A DNA stretch of 64,000 nt from Branchiostoma lanceolatum (taxonomy: Eukaryota; Chordata; Leptocardii; Amphioxiformes; Branchiostomatidae), in assembly GCF_035083965.1 (NCBI RefSeq), contig NC_089732.1:8689883-8753882 (forward strand), read 5' to 3'. This document shows, in pieces, positions 39,501-51,801 of the stretch (positions are counted from its first letter, which is position 1; each line of letters opens with the position of its first letter). The position numbers and the translations under genes are program-made. A model generated the notes under the pieces. That model was not told the origin of the DNA, searched no databases, and saw only the letters and a list, made by a program, of their open reading frames with translations.

Positions 39501-42500
39501 TTTCTTTACACGGGTAAGCTCTGCAGAAAGTAGTCATCAAATTCTCTCAACTGCTACTGTACAAAAGCTATCAAAACCAAGCATTTCATGAATGGAGAAA
39601 AACATTGCTTGGTGGTCTGTAGCCATAGTCCCTTAAATTGCTTCCCAATGCTGTGTGTGTGTCTGTGTTTGTAAGTGTATATGCAAAACTGGTACACAGA
39701 TATCTAGCAGATTCAAAGTGGATGAAATACCCTGTTATGGATCATATACATGTGTGACATGTTGCAGTTTCTAAATTAGTCATTGTGCCTCTTTTGTTTT
39801 GATGTATTGCAAGTGCAAAAAATATATAATTGTTATGACATTGTACTATGTTTGAGGTTATGATATACATGTAATTAGAGATTATTTCACGGCTACTGGA
39901 TGTTAACGCATTAAGCAGTATGATTTCAATAAGATTTACATGAAGGTAAACAAGGTCTACTACATGTACATGTATGCACAGTCTATGTGGAGAATAGAAT
40001 GTGATCATTTTCCATTCCTGATGATATCTAATGCATAGCCCATTGTCATCAAAGCAATGTAAGATTCCAAAAGAAGGGATTGAACGATTGAATAAATGAA
40101 TAAAGGAATGGATGGATGAATGAATGATTGACAAGTTTGTCAACATCAGCAACAGGTTATAGAAAATGGGAACCTATATCTCAATGTCCATTGCACAATA
40201 AGCTGTTTTTGCATTGGATTTGAGGTTCCCAGAGAATGAGGTTCCCACAAAATCAAGCTTGTGTCCCAGACAATGAAGAACAGCATCATCATGTTTATGT
40301 TGTTAGCTACTTATAAGACAGTTGTTCGTCATGGGAATGTCTGTGTGTGTGAGGGTAGGGCCCAGCCCGTGGACAGCTGTATCTACACTGTACCAGGAAA
40401 CAGTTGTGATGAAACTGTTGCTGGGGTGTGGTGGGTTTTCTTTACAGTTTGTCCTGTGAGCAACCTGGGACCAAAATCAGGTTGCAAAGTGTTGTTGCCT
40501 TAGTTTGTGTACCATTTCCAGGTCTCTTAAACATCAATTTCAATTGTATGGTACATGTTATTAAATGTTATCTTTCATTAACAATAAAATGTAGAGTTTG
40601 CCATCCTAACTCTACTTTCATACTGTTACATGCAATTCCAAGGTACATGTAGTAGAGTTTTGTATCTGTTTCCTACATTCTTTTTCCTCTCCTGGACAGG
40701 ACAGGAAGACAGTACTTTATAGCAATACCTGAAGTTGCCAGCTTTTCCTCTTGAATAAGAACAATTCCTTTTCTGCTAAAAATTTACCAATTCCGTCTTT
40801 TTGATGTGCACATGACAGACCAAAGTATTGTAACTTATGTTTTCTGTACATTGCCATACATTGTTACCAATGTAATTGTTGAGCAATAAAATAATCCATG
40901 TACTAAAAAAAAAGTCACATGAATACACCCTGTGCTGAGGTGACTGGAAACGTCCAGTATTGCCTTACTGCCATTCCTGCTGGCGCCAGTAGAGATAAGC
41001 CAGCTTCTGTAGTACCTTTATCCACGGCAGACACGGTAAATCTGTAAGTAAACAACGACACTACTGACACCGCGGGAGATTACGGGTTAAGGGTCATCAG
41101 GAGATGGTCCAAAGTCCTGCAGATTTTTTCTCCTCACAAGAAGATGGTTTCTTAGTTTTTCATAATTGGAAAAGCAAATTTTTGTGTCCCATAGTTTACA
41201 TGATTATTTTCCTAGCATTTATACAATAATTTATTGTAGTTTAATATGTTCGAAAAAAAACAATTTTTTATCACTTTTAATTACAGGGATAGTGTGAGTG
41301 TTTTAGTGAGGGGGGATCAAACCTCTATGGAAACGTACAGAAAAAAGGTAGACATCCCTTTGACATCTTTGTGGGAAAGGGTTTGAAAGGAGGTATTTAG
41401 AAATTGAAGTAATCAATTAATTTGAGCCCCAGGTATTAGCCTGTGCAAACATGCATTACGTGGTCATCTTGTATTCGGTCTCAGGCCACACAGCCTCGAT
41501 ACCAGAGATCACATGAACACATGCATTCATTTTCTTTCAACATCTCATTTTAGAATTTTAATTCTTGTGCATTTTCAGGCAGACATTCTTGTTTTCGTAA
41601 TCATATGTCATACATTTGGGGTCCATATGATGCCATGCATACAATTTGTGTGTCTATCACTACAAATCAGAAACTTTGGGAGATTTTTATAAGATTTAAA
41701 AGCAACAAAAGCCCAATGTTATACTAGATCTCTATTCAGTGTTTTAAAGATATAGAATGTGGTGCCAAATGGCTACTTCAGTTTATTAAAGGTAAGTGTC
41801 TGATTATGCCATGCATTAAGAATCACTTAAAACTAATTGAAGACTTTGTACATGTTTCTATTATACCTTTGTTATTTTTACAGTGATTCTCCTATTTAAC
41901 CTTCGTTATAGTTATGTGTCTTTATCTGTATAGCAACAAACGTATTCCTTGAAAATCATTTTCTAAAGAAAACAAGATTACGGTGTCTTGACAAGTGTTC
42001 CCAGAGGGTGTGTTACGTAGGTGTGTCCACTTGAGCTCGGGTTTCTGTAAATCTGTGGGCAGTAACATGTCTGTCATCAGCGGCCCTTATCACCGGGCAT
42101 CTTATCAGCTGCACGAACTGCCCTGGGAACAGGAGCAGCTCTCGGTCCCAGGAAACAAGACAGGTGCAGCTCTCTGTCCCAAAAATGTTGGGACGAATGA
42201 ATGATCAACAGAACGAATGAACGAAAGAAAGAAAAAAGGATGGATGGATGGAGGAAAGAAGGAAGTTTAGGATAGGAGATCACATATGAATCAGTTTTGA
42301 TTTGGTTAACACTAGCCCCGCCCACCCAATTAGTGTTCGGTTTCCCTGCCTTTTTTCTTCAAGGAGGAAGAGATTTGGACCATTTAGTTCTGCCTTAATT
42401 ATCGGACACGTCTTAAGGTGATGTCTTGAGGAAGATTCCCTCTTGTCTGTAGCCCTTGTCTTATCATTTCAGTGGCGCGAGACTGCCCCTCTACCCCTAC

Positions 42501-45500
42501 CACGCTTGGTGTAAGAGCGCCGACGGTGAAATGACGAACCACTAAGGTCCCCATTCCACCAGACGGTGTTCACTGCGCGCACCTAAGTTGGATTTGTGTA
42601 ACCATTGCTTTCATGATTGGAATATCATGCAAAATGTAAAAGTATGACTAAAACACACAGAGGTTAAAAATATTTGAGGCCCCAGAGAGAGCGCGATGAG
42701 GTCGCCGCCCTAGTGGAAATGGGCTATAATCTACAAAGTAATGCGGTGCCAGGGATATTTTGACAAAATCTTTTCGACATATTTTCTCTTTTGGTACGTC
42801 TTGCAAGTGCTGCGACGTTTTTTTTCAATTGCAAACTTCTCTTAACGAGCGTCGCCAGTTTTCTCTTTACGGACTTTTTTTGGATTCGTTTTATTTTGAT
42901 TAATAAAAACAAACATGTCAGTAAATGAACATCATATCTCACGGACAGATGTATTATTTTGCAGGTTAAGGCTTACATCTCAGTTTTCCTAAAATCTTTT
43001 AAAGAGAATTCGTTTGTATTAGAATACACATGTATTACTATGCTGTATTTCGCTAGGTTTTGAACGATACCGTTGAAGTATCAAAACCGCCTGTTAATTC
43101 TCGTTTCTATCAAAAGGAGTTCGTGGAAGATTTTATCTTCCTGGTGGTCAATGTCTATGGAGTGACGCCCCGGCTGTCAATATTCTCAGGCTTTAGACAA
43201 AACAGCTTAGAATTGGATTGGTAATATTCTATAGTAATAGTCATATTCTATGGTATATATTTCGAATAGATAACAGAAAACTAAAATTGCAAGTTTGAAA
43301 GATTTTGTTTTGTAAAAAATCGCGTCATAACTTATTCGATTTTTGAACAAATGACGAAAGATTCACGTGCATTTCATGAACACAATAGGTGCAAAGTTGC
43401 AAATATAGGCTGGAAAATATATCTGCAATCTAGATATGCTAACATAGAATAACATTTTCACAGTTCCATCTCTTGCGGTTGCTTGAATGTTGTGGTGTTA
43501 TGCAGATACTATTGACTGAATATTTCGTTACTTCTCTAAGGTTGCTTAGTTCTTAAAACGTTCTGAAGTTTGCAGTAACCATGTCGCAACGTCACAGAAC
43601 TCTCCACGGTGTTGGTATAGCTTCTAGGACAAGTGTCTCTTAAAGAAACATCGGTCAAACCTGTTGTTATCTATCTCACATCGGAATTTTTAAGAGATGT
43701 CTTAGATGCCAGCATTCTTAGACGCGAAGCACGAGTTGATCTGAAAGAAGTTGCGAATCGTGCGGCTGTGTTTAATTTGTTTCTCATGGCGTTGAACAAA
43801 ACGGGAGCGAAAACTTTATCTTATTTTGTTCGAGGAATTTTTTCCTTGTCTTGGCTAAATTGTTGTGAAGAACAGCGTGTTAGATATAGAAGAACGTTCG
43901 AGAAATTTTGTAATTAGTTTTTTTGTTGCACAGTGGGCTCTCAGAAAAGATCCGTTACATAGACCGTTTTTAAATATCAAAACGTTCGCTGCTTATGCGA
44001 CCTTATTGGTGTCGTGTCGGTATTAAAAGCTAATATTTTTCCTTGAACTTAAGTTGTTATATGAGGTTTGGATGGTACATTTCGTTAACATGTTCAACAG
44101 GAGATATATCTACCCCATCGAGCGTACCAGCACAAGTATCTGGCGCTGACGACAAATTCAGACATAACGTTATAGGGTATATAAAGGCCCCAATCCACTA
44201 GACGGCGATCGCACTGAGACCTCGCTTCGACCTAAATTGGATTTGTGTAACCCTTGATTTCATAATTGGAATATCATGCTAGATGTGAAAGTACGACTGA
44301 AAAGACGAAAAGAAGAAAAAAAGGGTAAAAAAAATGTTCAATAACACCGCTCTATCAAATTTTGGTCGCGGAGCGCGTCTACGTCTTTAAACACCGTGCT
44401 ATCCCCCATTCCACTAGACGACAATCGCCCGACAGACGACAAAATAGGATTTGTGTGACCCTTAATTTGAATACCATGCAAAATGTAAAAGTATGACTGA
44501 AAAGACACACAAAGCACAAACATTGTTTTTTTTTATCCATGAGAGTTCTGTCAACTTTTAGGTCGCAGCGCGATCGCAACCCTAGTGTAAATACTTTTGC
44601 ATCAAACCGTATAGGCTGATGGAATAATGGTCCTGAAAAGATGTTAGGAAACCGCTGAGGTGCGGACAGAGCGCGTCTACGCCCTTAAACGCCGTCTTAT
44701 CTTCAAAAAGACCAAAAAAACTCTTAACCATGCGAGTCACTTTCCCTTAACAGATGAAGAGATAACGCTCAGGCCCAAGTTTGTCGCCGTTATCTCTTAA
44801 AATCTCGTCTTCAAGTGCCAACAGTGAGGCTTTTCTTCCCGGACTCTCAGAAGTCCGTTTTCCCAGAGACGGGAGTTGTCGGCTGTCGTTCTTACTTAAC
44901 ATTCTCGGACAGTGAAGTAGTGCGTGTGGCGGCGAAAGGGGGTTTGGAGACAACGTTTTGAGCTTGCAGCACGCAGTTTTCACTTGTCGAAAAGAGCAAG
45001 GAATTTCTCCGCTACATTAAACCTGTATATACTGTACATAGTCGTCTGTCTTTCTTTCACGACCAGGGAAAAGAGTAGTAATCGGCAGGCTAAAATTGAA
45101 TTGATATATATTTCCAAAACACAGAAGAAACTTTTTGCTCTTGTGTCCCTATGTTTACATACGTATTTTAAAGTCTCCTTCAATGGCTTATTGTACATAG
45201 AAATACACTTTCCAAATATCTATTCGTGACCCCTCTGAAGTCATAAGTATAATCATATAGTATCATGATATAATATACATTTTAGCATCATGTTGGTAAG
45301 ATTAGCTTATCAATTGATAATAAGGAAACAACATTTCTCTCTACGATTGCATTTTTCTCCAGTATGTGTCACTAGTAATATCCGGCCTAACGTTTACCTG
45401 TGGTTGAAAAATTACCGGTTAAAAACACAGCTGCGGTTGTGGCGGCATGTTTTCCCAGTGATTTTGCACAGGAGGAATGTAACATACGACTATCCTGTAA

Positions 45501-48500
45501 CAAGGCAAAACTTCCTGTTGTTTACGTCCTGTTCAACACGTCGTCCCTTCTTCTCTATTCTTGTCATTTCTTTTGTCTCCTAAACGTCTTCCCTTGACCT
45601 TGTTAAGTGTAACCGCAGGATGTGCGTAAGTGTATTGTGTTCCAACGTTTACTCGTCTTTTTAGGTAAATACAGCGAACGTTAGAAATTGGCTGCGGTGT
45701 TTTGACTAATTTTTGTCAACAAAGTGTTTTGTCTGAACAAACAGGACGATTTCATTGCTAGTTCTAACTCACTTCCTTGTCAGATTGTATATATGTCTGA
45801 TATCTAAACCCACAACATGTGTTAACAACACACGTAGACTTGAACCGAACAGAAAATGATATAAGATAGAGGGACGACCGTATTTTTCTAGGAGTAACTC
45901 TGGCTATTTTGCTATCTGCTTTTTTTATTTCTTCAAGCTCCTAAGAATTATGTCGGGAAAATGACGTCCCCATGTGTCTCTGACCCAACAATATTTTACA
46001 TGTGTCATAAGTGCTTTGTTATTGTTGTGGCTGTCGGCAAGAAAAACTCGTTAGAAGCGATGATTTATTTCTTACTGCTCCATATTTTGACAGCGTGTAT
46101 TTGTAAAAGCTCTAGTACAGTATTGCCGACACCACTGGCATGCACTGTCGATATACTAGTACACCGTGCAGTCGGAACCTTTCTCACTGGACCCGCGACA
46201 CTTTGGCGACCTCACTGCGTCCTAAATTGGATTTGTGTTACCCTTGACTTTATAATGGGAATATCATACAAAACATTCAAGTATTACTAATAAGACAGCA
46301 AAAAAAACTCAAAGCGAAAAAAGATTCGTTTTTTTATTGATGAAATTCGTTGAGCGCTCTGTCCAATGTCGCAGCGAGGTCGCCGACGTGTCGCGGGTCC
46401 AGTGAGAACGGGGCTGTACCCCGCACGAGCCCCGGGGTTGTCGGCGGTACACCGGGGCACATTTCCCGCCGCCGTACTGATACCATCTTGCATATAATGT
46501 CCCCCTTACGCACTCGCGCTGACGCACACGTCAAGCCAGGCTGCAAAAGCACAAAACGCCGTGTCATGTCCGCTCCACGTTTGGGCGCGCCTTTCGCGCC
46601 GCTTCAAGGCAACAGCCTTTCGGGAGCACCTGACCGTCCCCCCGCGGGTCAGCTACGAGAAGTCCCGGCGGCTTCTCTCTGTAACACCCGATCTGACCGC
46701 GCGTGGCGCCGCCGGTTCTACTGCTATAGAGCGGCCCGGGACGGTTTGACAAATGGTCTGTCCAACCTGACGGATGAAACGGGCTGAAAACAACCGTAAG
46801 ACACAATGAAAACACTTTCACTTTCCTCCAAGGAGCGCCTGCATTCCAAGGAACCCGTCTCCCTTACGCTCACTCACACGAATGAGCATGTATCTGCTGT
46901 ATTATCCCACATGTAGGTACACCAAAAACTTGAGAAGCTTTAACAAGATCTAGAAGCGACCGACGCTCTTAAGACAGGAATGTGCCCATAGTTCTTGCGC
47001 TGACCGTAAAGACGTCACCTTAAGAGCCACCCCTTGGGCGCCCCAACACTCAAGAAACAACAGTTTGCTCAAGTCCTCGAGAAGACGTAGCGATGTGATC
47101 TTAAGAAATGGTCGCTACTGTCGAGATTGCGATCTTTGTGTCACCCCAAATATTTGTTGGAAGATCGCATGTTGTATCTACTGTACCGTAGGTGGTACTA
47201 TGTACGCTATCTTCATGGTTATGTTCGGTAAAAACCTGAACCTTAAACTCCAGCAAATAATCAGTCTCAGATGCATTGCCCGTTTTGGGAAAGTTACTGA
47301 TATACGTTAAATTCAAATATCACATGCTAGGTAGTCGCAGTATTATCAATATGCGTTGTGCGTGTTTCTTTAACCTTCGCCCTGCTGCCTAACCCTGTAA
47401 CCAATGCAAATTTTGTGCCAAAATGCTACCTCAACAGGGAGAATGTTATCTGTAAATGTTACCAACTGACAAGAAAACCAGAGCAGATAGCATAAAGACC
47501 GAACGAAATTATTTTATCAACCTGTATTTCATCAACCTACATTCGGGCTGCAAGTGACGCAGAGACTATGTATTGTTCGGATATGCTTTGTTTGAAAACA
47601 AGGGTGAACATGACCAAGAAACCAGCGATGCGCTCCGGTACAAAGGACAGGATATTTGGTCTCGCTGTTCAGAGCACAAAGAATGGACGCCATTTTTCAC
47701 AGACGTCATTTTGCTCTGTTTTCCTGTCAGTACTAGATTGTTCTCCGGGAAAGAAAATAAAAGGCAAAAAGTTAGAATTTTATGAATGTTAGGAACTTCA
47801 ATTGCTTGAATTGTTGGTTTCCTTCTTGTTTCTTAGATTTTTGGTACACAAAGAAGACAAATCTTACCTTATGTAATCTGTTCTATAGCTTTTATGAAAT
47901 GGCCTTTGAAAACATCATATGCGTAGTTATGCTAAGTTGACATGTAAGATTCGAGCTTCGTATAGTTATCAATTGGTAACGCTTTTTTTGCGTTGCATAT
48001 ATCGCTAATACAGGAGCATTAATGAAAAGTATTCCAAAATCTCAAATAAGTTACACACTTTTTTGCGTTGTAAATATCACGAATACAGGAGCACTAATGA
48101 AAAGTATTTCAAAATCTGAAATGATGTACGTTTTTATTATAGATAAAACAATGTTGATGTCGTCTATTCTTAGAATGTTTATGAACAGCTTGAAGACGTT
48201 GAGACCGGTGTTTTAAGAAGTCCATTAGTTTCTTTACCCGGACAAACACCTTGCTTTAATGAAGCATTAATGAAAAGTATTTGAAAATCCCAAATGGTTT
48301 ACATTTTTTTGATAAGTTTATTATAATAAAGCACTGTTGATGCCGCCTATTCTTAGAATGTTTATGAACAGCTTGAAGATGTTGAGACCGGTGTTTTAAG
48401 AAGTCCATTAGTTTCTTTACCCGGGCAAACATCTTGCTTTAATGCACGGACAATACGTTGTTGAACCCTCTATCGTTCTAATTGCTTCTGGCAGCTATAG

Positions 48501-51500
48501 ACACGCGTTAGGCGTGAACCGACTTGTTCGATTGTCCGGGGATAACGACTTGACCAAACAAGCTCCAGCTTTTTCTCTCAAAAAGTTGGTTGTGGGTTGA
48601 GGTTTTAATCTGTGTACAAACTGCTTAGGTTTTAAGCAAACTTCGCTGTTAAAACTCCCGTTTGTCTGCGCCACGTGGGAAGCCAAGAGTTCTCCCTACC
48701 ACAAACAACCTGCTCTTATTGACCAACAGATAGGCAGTGATCACTTCCGTCTGTAGGTAGACATATTTTCTACGACTTGTAACTGCACAGACGGGGATCT
48801 CTTGTATAGTACTTATGTCCTACTCTGTAAGAGGGAACTGGACCACTTAGCCTTTTAGTTCGGAAGGGGGATTCGCTGGCGGGGAGGGAGATAGGGCTGA
48901 AAAGCGGATTACTAGGGTAGGAATTCGGAGTAGAGTTACGCGGCTGTGCCAATCTGGATTTCAGCTTTCCGCTCCATATCCCGTAAACCGGCGGGGCTTC
49001 CTGCGGTTGCGGGCTGAGAGAGCGGGCTGGCGACAAGCCGGCGACACCGCCAGATTTTTCCACAACGCTCCCAGTCATGGACGAGCCTTCCTACCATCTC
49101 TCGGCACAGACTGGTCGGACGGCGGGGAACGGACGTGGCGTTGCCTAGCGACCGGTCCGTAAACTTTACGGCGGACTTACATTCTCAAACCATCCAAACT
49201 TGGAACACGATATAAAAATCCGTGCGAAAACGCAGTCCTGCGACGTAAACGACAAATTCAAGCCCCCGAATCTTTAACGTATTTACTTACAACTAGGGAC
49301 ATCATCATGTTGCAAAAGTACATATAACCTTCCACAGTTTAAATCAATGTGACACATGTCTTCATAAACTTTACAGGGTTTAGGCTTTTCTGTCTATACT
49401 GTCCTATAGTGATGCTATCTCAATTTGAACACTTAAGAAAGGCGAAGCCGTATGATTTAATGTAAAGCATGTTTTGGTATCACTAACTCATTAAAGAAAA
49501 TCTCTAATATTACCATTCAGATCACTCTATGTTTAGAATTGAAGACTTGCTTTCTTTCACTTTTGATAAACATTTGCAAAAACAAAACAAAAAGAGCGTT
49601 CCTTCCTAAACTGATTAAACAAGCCCACTCATGTTCCTCTCTACAACTCGTATTTCTTTAATCTCTCTCATTTATCTAAATTGTCAATCAAAACATGCTA
49701 ATTCTCCCCTTTCTTGAAGAAACGCTATCACCCCTTGCCGTCAAAACACTTGTGTTCTTAGCCCTCTCCCCGGTAAATAGACATGAGTGTCCCGCCCGCC
49801 ACCTTATCGAGTGTACGATTGCTGTTCGGTAAATATTGGCTCTGCTCCGCCCACCAATTAGCGGAGAGGTAGTCTTGCACCAGACTCCTTTGGCTGATGA
49901 AAAAACTACAAGAAATTCGAAGTTCGCCAAGTGGATGTGGATGATTTGATAGAAGACCTAGGGAACCTTAGACTTAGTATTACAAGTTGGCAATCAAGTT
50001 GACTATCTGTTCGCCAATTATTGACCTTATTTGGACTGATCTTTACTGTTCATACGGCATTGGGGAAGTCCGGTGGAAACGTAGCCTGGAAATTTAGACA
50101 CTCTTTTCTTAAAACATTGGTGACCAGTGAGAAGGCTGGTTACTACTAGTAGCTTATAGTTCGGGTAAGCGATTTTTGCTTTCCCTACGTTACGTATACT
50201 GTAATTGTGAGAGTTGGACAATGTAGTAGCCTTTCAGGATGCCGTGTTCGAGGCTAAGACAAATCCCTGATGGCGCCCTGGCTACATTTTTGGCTTGGGT
50301 TCGGGGATTGGGAATAAATCTTGGGTAAACCGACCGCACAATGGGTTAGGAAACGGTCCGGACTGTGTTTAGCTTCATCCGACCCGGCCACAAGGGCTGA
50401 GTCCACTGAAAGGGGCGCTTTGTGCAATGGTCTTTCTCTTTAGAGGTGGACCGAGGGCTGGAAAGAACGAAATTGTGCTCGAAAAATAACGCAAATAGGC
50501 AGACTGTGAAAAACCTACACTAGACTCAAGCCAGGGAATATTTGTTCTCAGTCAGGCGGTGTGAGATTTTCTTACTGATAGCCGTCTGTTTAAATCTCCA
50601 CCCAGGGATACATATATTCTAGAAATAGTCCAAAACATGGTGCACAAATTTTAAACTGAGCCTTCTATTACGTACAAAGTCAATTCACGAATCTTCACAA
50701 TTACTGAACTCCGAAGAGTGCATTTTGATGGTTATATCTGTATGTGAATCTAACTATCTCCGCACTGCCTACGCCTAAACATCGGATCCGACTGAGTGCA
50801 GACAGACACGCCGGTGTTTTTCCAGGGTGACAGTTACATGTTTGCGTCTCAAACAAAGTACAAGAGACGGCTGTCAACTAATGTGACACCGAGCCGAGGG
50901 GCCCGTCTCACAACACGTCTTATATACCCCGCCTTCTCGCGTCTTGTAAAGTTAGGAACTAAATTGTTTATCTCTTGAGAGTTATGCTTGTCCGCCAACA
51001 AGCTTAGAAGCTAGGGCCCGGTCGTATTCATCGTACGATTGGTCTACGACAGTAAGTTGGGCATTTTTGGTACAGTCGTGAAAGCGTCGTACGAACCTCA
51101 GCTGTCTTGTGTCAACTTGTGAGGAAAATGTTGTCCCAAATCATTGTGGACAGTTGGATAGATGCTTAATAGTTGACGGTGTATTTTTTCTATGCGTTGA
51201 CGAGATGAAAATCTGACGTCTAATGAATGATCATGAATGAAGATCTTTGTTGTAATTTTTCCCAACTTGGCTACGTACAGGTCACAACAAAGACATGTTT
51301 ACAAACATGCACATATCGGTACGAGTATCGTAGACTGGCATATATGTTTGGCTTCTTCTCCCTTCTTGGTAATGATGAAAATGCAAGATTGTATTTGTTA
51401 AGCGTTAGTCGGTTTATCAAAATGCACGAGGATTATAAACTTTTTACAGTGCAACTCATATACTACTTATATCTAAAGCGAAGAAATGTTTCTCAATGTT

Positions 51501-51801
51501 CCTGTTTTTCATGTTTTTGCTGCAGGCAAAATACGACCAAAGACAGGAGGAGAAAAAGACGACGTTGCTGCCGACGATTCACAAGAACACCTTGGTGCAC
51601 AACCACTTCCAGCTCGACTCACAACCCAACGGCCCCACTTCCGCTTCCGGTTACAACCCGGCCTACCTGAACAGCCTACCCAATTACAGCAGCAGCAGCG
51701 GCTTCACCGGAAACAGAAGTACCCCGGGAACGACGAGTACATCCGGTTATGGCGGCAGTCCCTCTGTGATGAGTCAGACAAGAACGTACATGGATGTCTA
51801 G
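33600..51801 (+). CDS. SLC35E1: SLC35E1-like nucleotide-sugar/triose-phosphate-type transporter, six exons
   Basis: Predicted exons are 33600-33933, 34308-34378, 34958-35095, 35816-35941, 39212-39463 and 51526-51801, with consensus GT-AG sites and consistent phases; 398 residues. The protein follows human SLC35E1 along its length. Conserved blocks are SAGGNV-like [78 protein letters not shown] and [11 protein letters not shown]. The C-terminal exon starts AKYDQ and ends in Asp-Val, as in vertebrates. It is a multi-spanning (about ten-helix) EamA/TPT-fold membrane protein expected in the Golgi/ER; its substrate is not established even in vertebrates. Intron 5 is 12 kb and rich in repeats. A polyadenylation signal AATAAA lies at 52307-52312. 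The gene is head to head with ANK-B. Confidence 0.93.
35416..35600. repeat. GTTAGACATCCAGGTAA-type repeat fragment
   Basis: Starts ATGTTAGACATCCAGGTAA and contains CCAGATGTTTTGAGTGACAT and TCTTCTTCAGTGTTACT. These words recur at 31600-31800 and, inverted, at 56000-56095. A partial match (GTTAGACATCC) is at 37832. It lies in SLC35E1 intron 3. Confidence 0.5.
36140..36413 (+). mobile_element. LINE reverse-transcriptase C-terminal remnant with (TAC)n tail
   Basis: The frame 36162-36383 encodes [17 protein letters not shown], then [18 protein letters not shown], the tail of non-LTR retrotransposon polyproteins, with a natural-looking stop. It is followed by ACTACTACTACTACTAG, a microsatellite tail typical of several LINE clades. 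Upstream reverse-transcriptase and endonuclease domains are missing, so this is a 5'-truncated copy, in the sense orientation in SLC35E1 intron 4. Confidence 0.8.
36414..39211 (+). other. SLC35E1 intron 4, right part
   Basis: Non-coding intron sequence. A doubled GGTTAGGGTTAGGGTT telomere-like word occurs near 38170. No exon was recognised. Confidence 0.4.
39464..40699 (+). other. SLC35E1 intron 5, left part
   Basis: AT-rich intron with a degenerate GAAT/GGAT tetranucleotide tract at about 40080-40130. No gene was recognised. Confidence 0.4.
40700..40890 (+). CDS. SLC35E1: Possible alternative terminal exon of SLC35E1
   Basis: A pyrimidine-rich tract and CTCTCCTGGACAG acceptor precede 40700. 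Joined in phase to exon 5, it would add ten codons ([10 protein letters not shown]) and a stop at 40730-40732. A consensus AATAAA follows at 40885-40890, with the first A-run after it. This would give a shorter protein with a different cytosolic tail, bypassing the 12-kb intron. It is inferred from sequence alone and has no vertebrate counterpart I recall. Confidence 0.4.
40891..42547 (+). other. SLC35E1 intron 5, 40.9-42.5 kb
   Basis: Non-coding. It contains a partial GTGCCAAATGGCTAC element (41757-41796) and a purine-rich GAAC/GGAT tract (42190-42262). No gene was recognised. Confidence 0.4.
42548..42723. repeat. CCATTCCACTAG-family element
   Basis: Ends are CCCCATTCCACCAG and CTAGTGGAAATGGG. 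The interior has TTGGATTTGTGTAACC, TTGGAATATCATGC and AATGTAAAAGTATGACT, shared with the 44188 and 44404 copies. Confidence 0.7.
42724..44187 (+). other. SLC35E1 intron 5, 42.7-44.2 kb
   Basis: Non-coding; no gene or repeat family was recognised. A 94-codon open frame at 43633-43917 shows no domain. Confidence 0.35.
44188..44403. repeat. CCATTCCACTAG-family element, right end degraded
   Basis: Left end CCCCAATCCACTAGACGGCG; interior AATTGGATTTGTGTAACCC, ATAATTGGAATATCATGC and TGTGAAAGTACGACTG. It abuts the next copy at 44404. Confidence 0.65.
44404..44594. repeat. CCATTCCACTAG-family element, tandem neighbour
   Basis: Left end CCCCATTCCACTAGACG; interior AATGTAAAAGTATGACTG; right end GTCGCAGCGCGATCGC followed by CCTAGTG. 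It sits directly beside the previous copy in the same orientation. Confidence 0.7.
44595..46180 (+). other. SLC35E1 intron 5, 44.6-46.2 kb
   Basis: Non-coding; no gene or ordered repeat was recognised. Confidence 0.35.
46181..46408. repeat. CCATTCCACTAG-family relative with long inverted termini
   Basis: Positions 46181-46200 and 46389-46408 are perfect 20-bp inverted repeats (TTCTCACTGGACCCGCGACA), with pairing continuing inward for about 25 more bases (GGCGACCTCACTGCG region). The interior shares TAAATTGGATTTGTGTTACC and GATGAAATTCGTTGAGCG with other copies. It is a 228-bp non-coding, non-autonomous DNA transposon by structure. Confidence 0.8.
46409..47980 (+). other. SLC35E1 intron 5, 46.4-48.0 kb
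   Basis: Non-coding. It contains a copy of the GTGCCAAATGGCTAC element at about 47371-47440 (AACCTTCGCCCTGCTGCC, GTAACCAATGC). The GC-rich part (46409-46760) has open frames in several phases, none resembling a protein family. Confidence 0.35.
47981..48440 (+). repeat. Local tandem repeat, about 172-bp period
   Basis: Units begin at the AGCA(T/C)TAATGAAAAGTATT word near 48015, 48091 and 48263. The second and third units share TATTCTTAGAATGTTTATGA, CAGCTTGAAGA, GTTGAGACCGGTGTTTTAAG and GTCCATTAGTTTCTTTACCC. The first unit is a 76-bp partial copy. It lies inside SLC35E1 intron 5. Confidence 0.75.
48445..51525 (+). other. SLC35E1 intron 5, right part
   Basis: Non-coding; nothing recognised on either strand. 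The acceptor of exon 6 (TTTTTGCTGCAG) closes it. Confidence 0.35.

Noticed and set aside
46350-46787. 145-codon open frame in the GC-rich part of SLC35E1 intron 5
   Set aside because: Similar-length frames exist in several phases on both strands, as expected from GC content, and it begins inside an inverted-repeat element.
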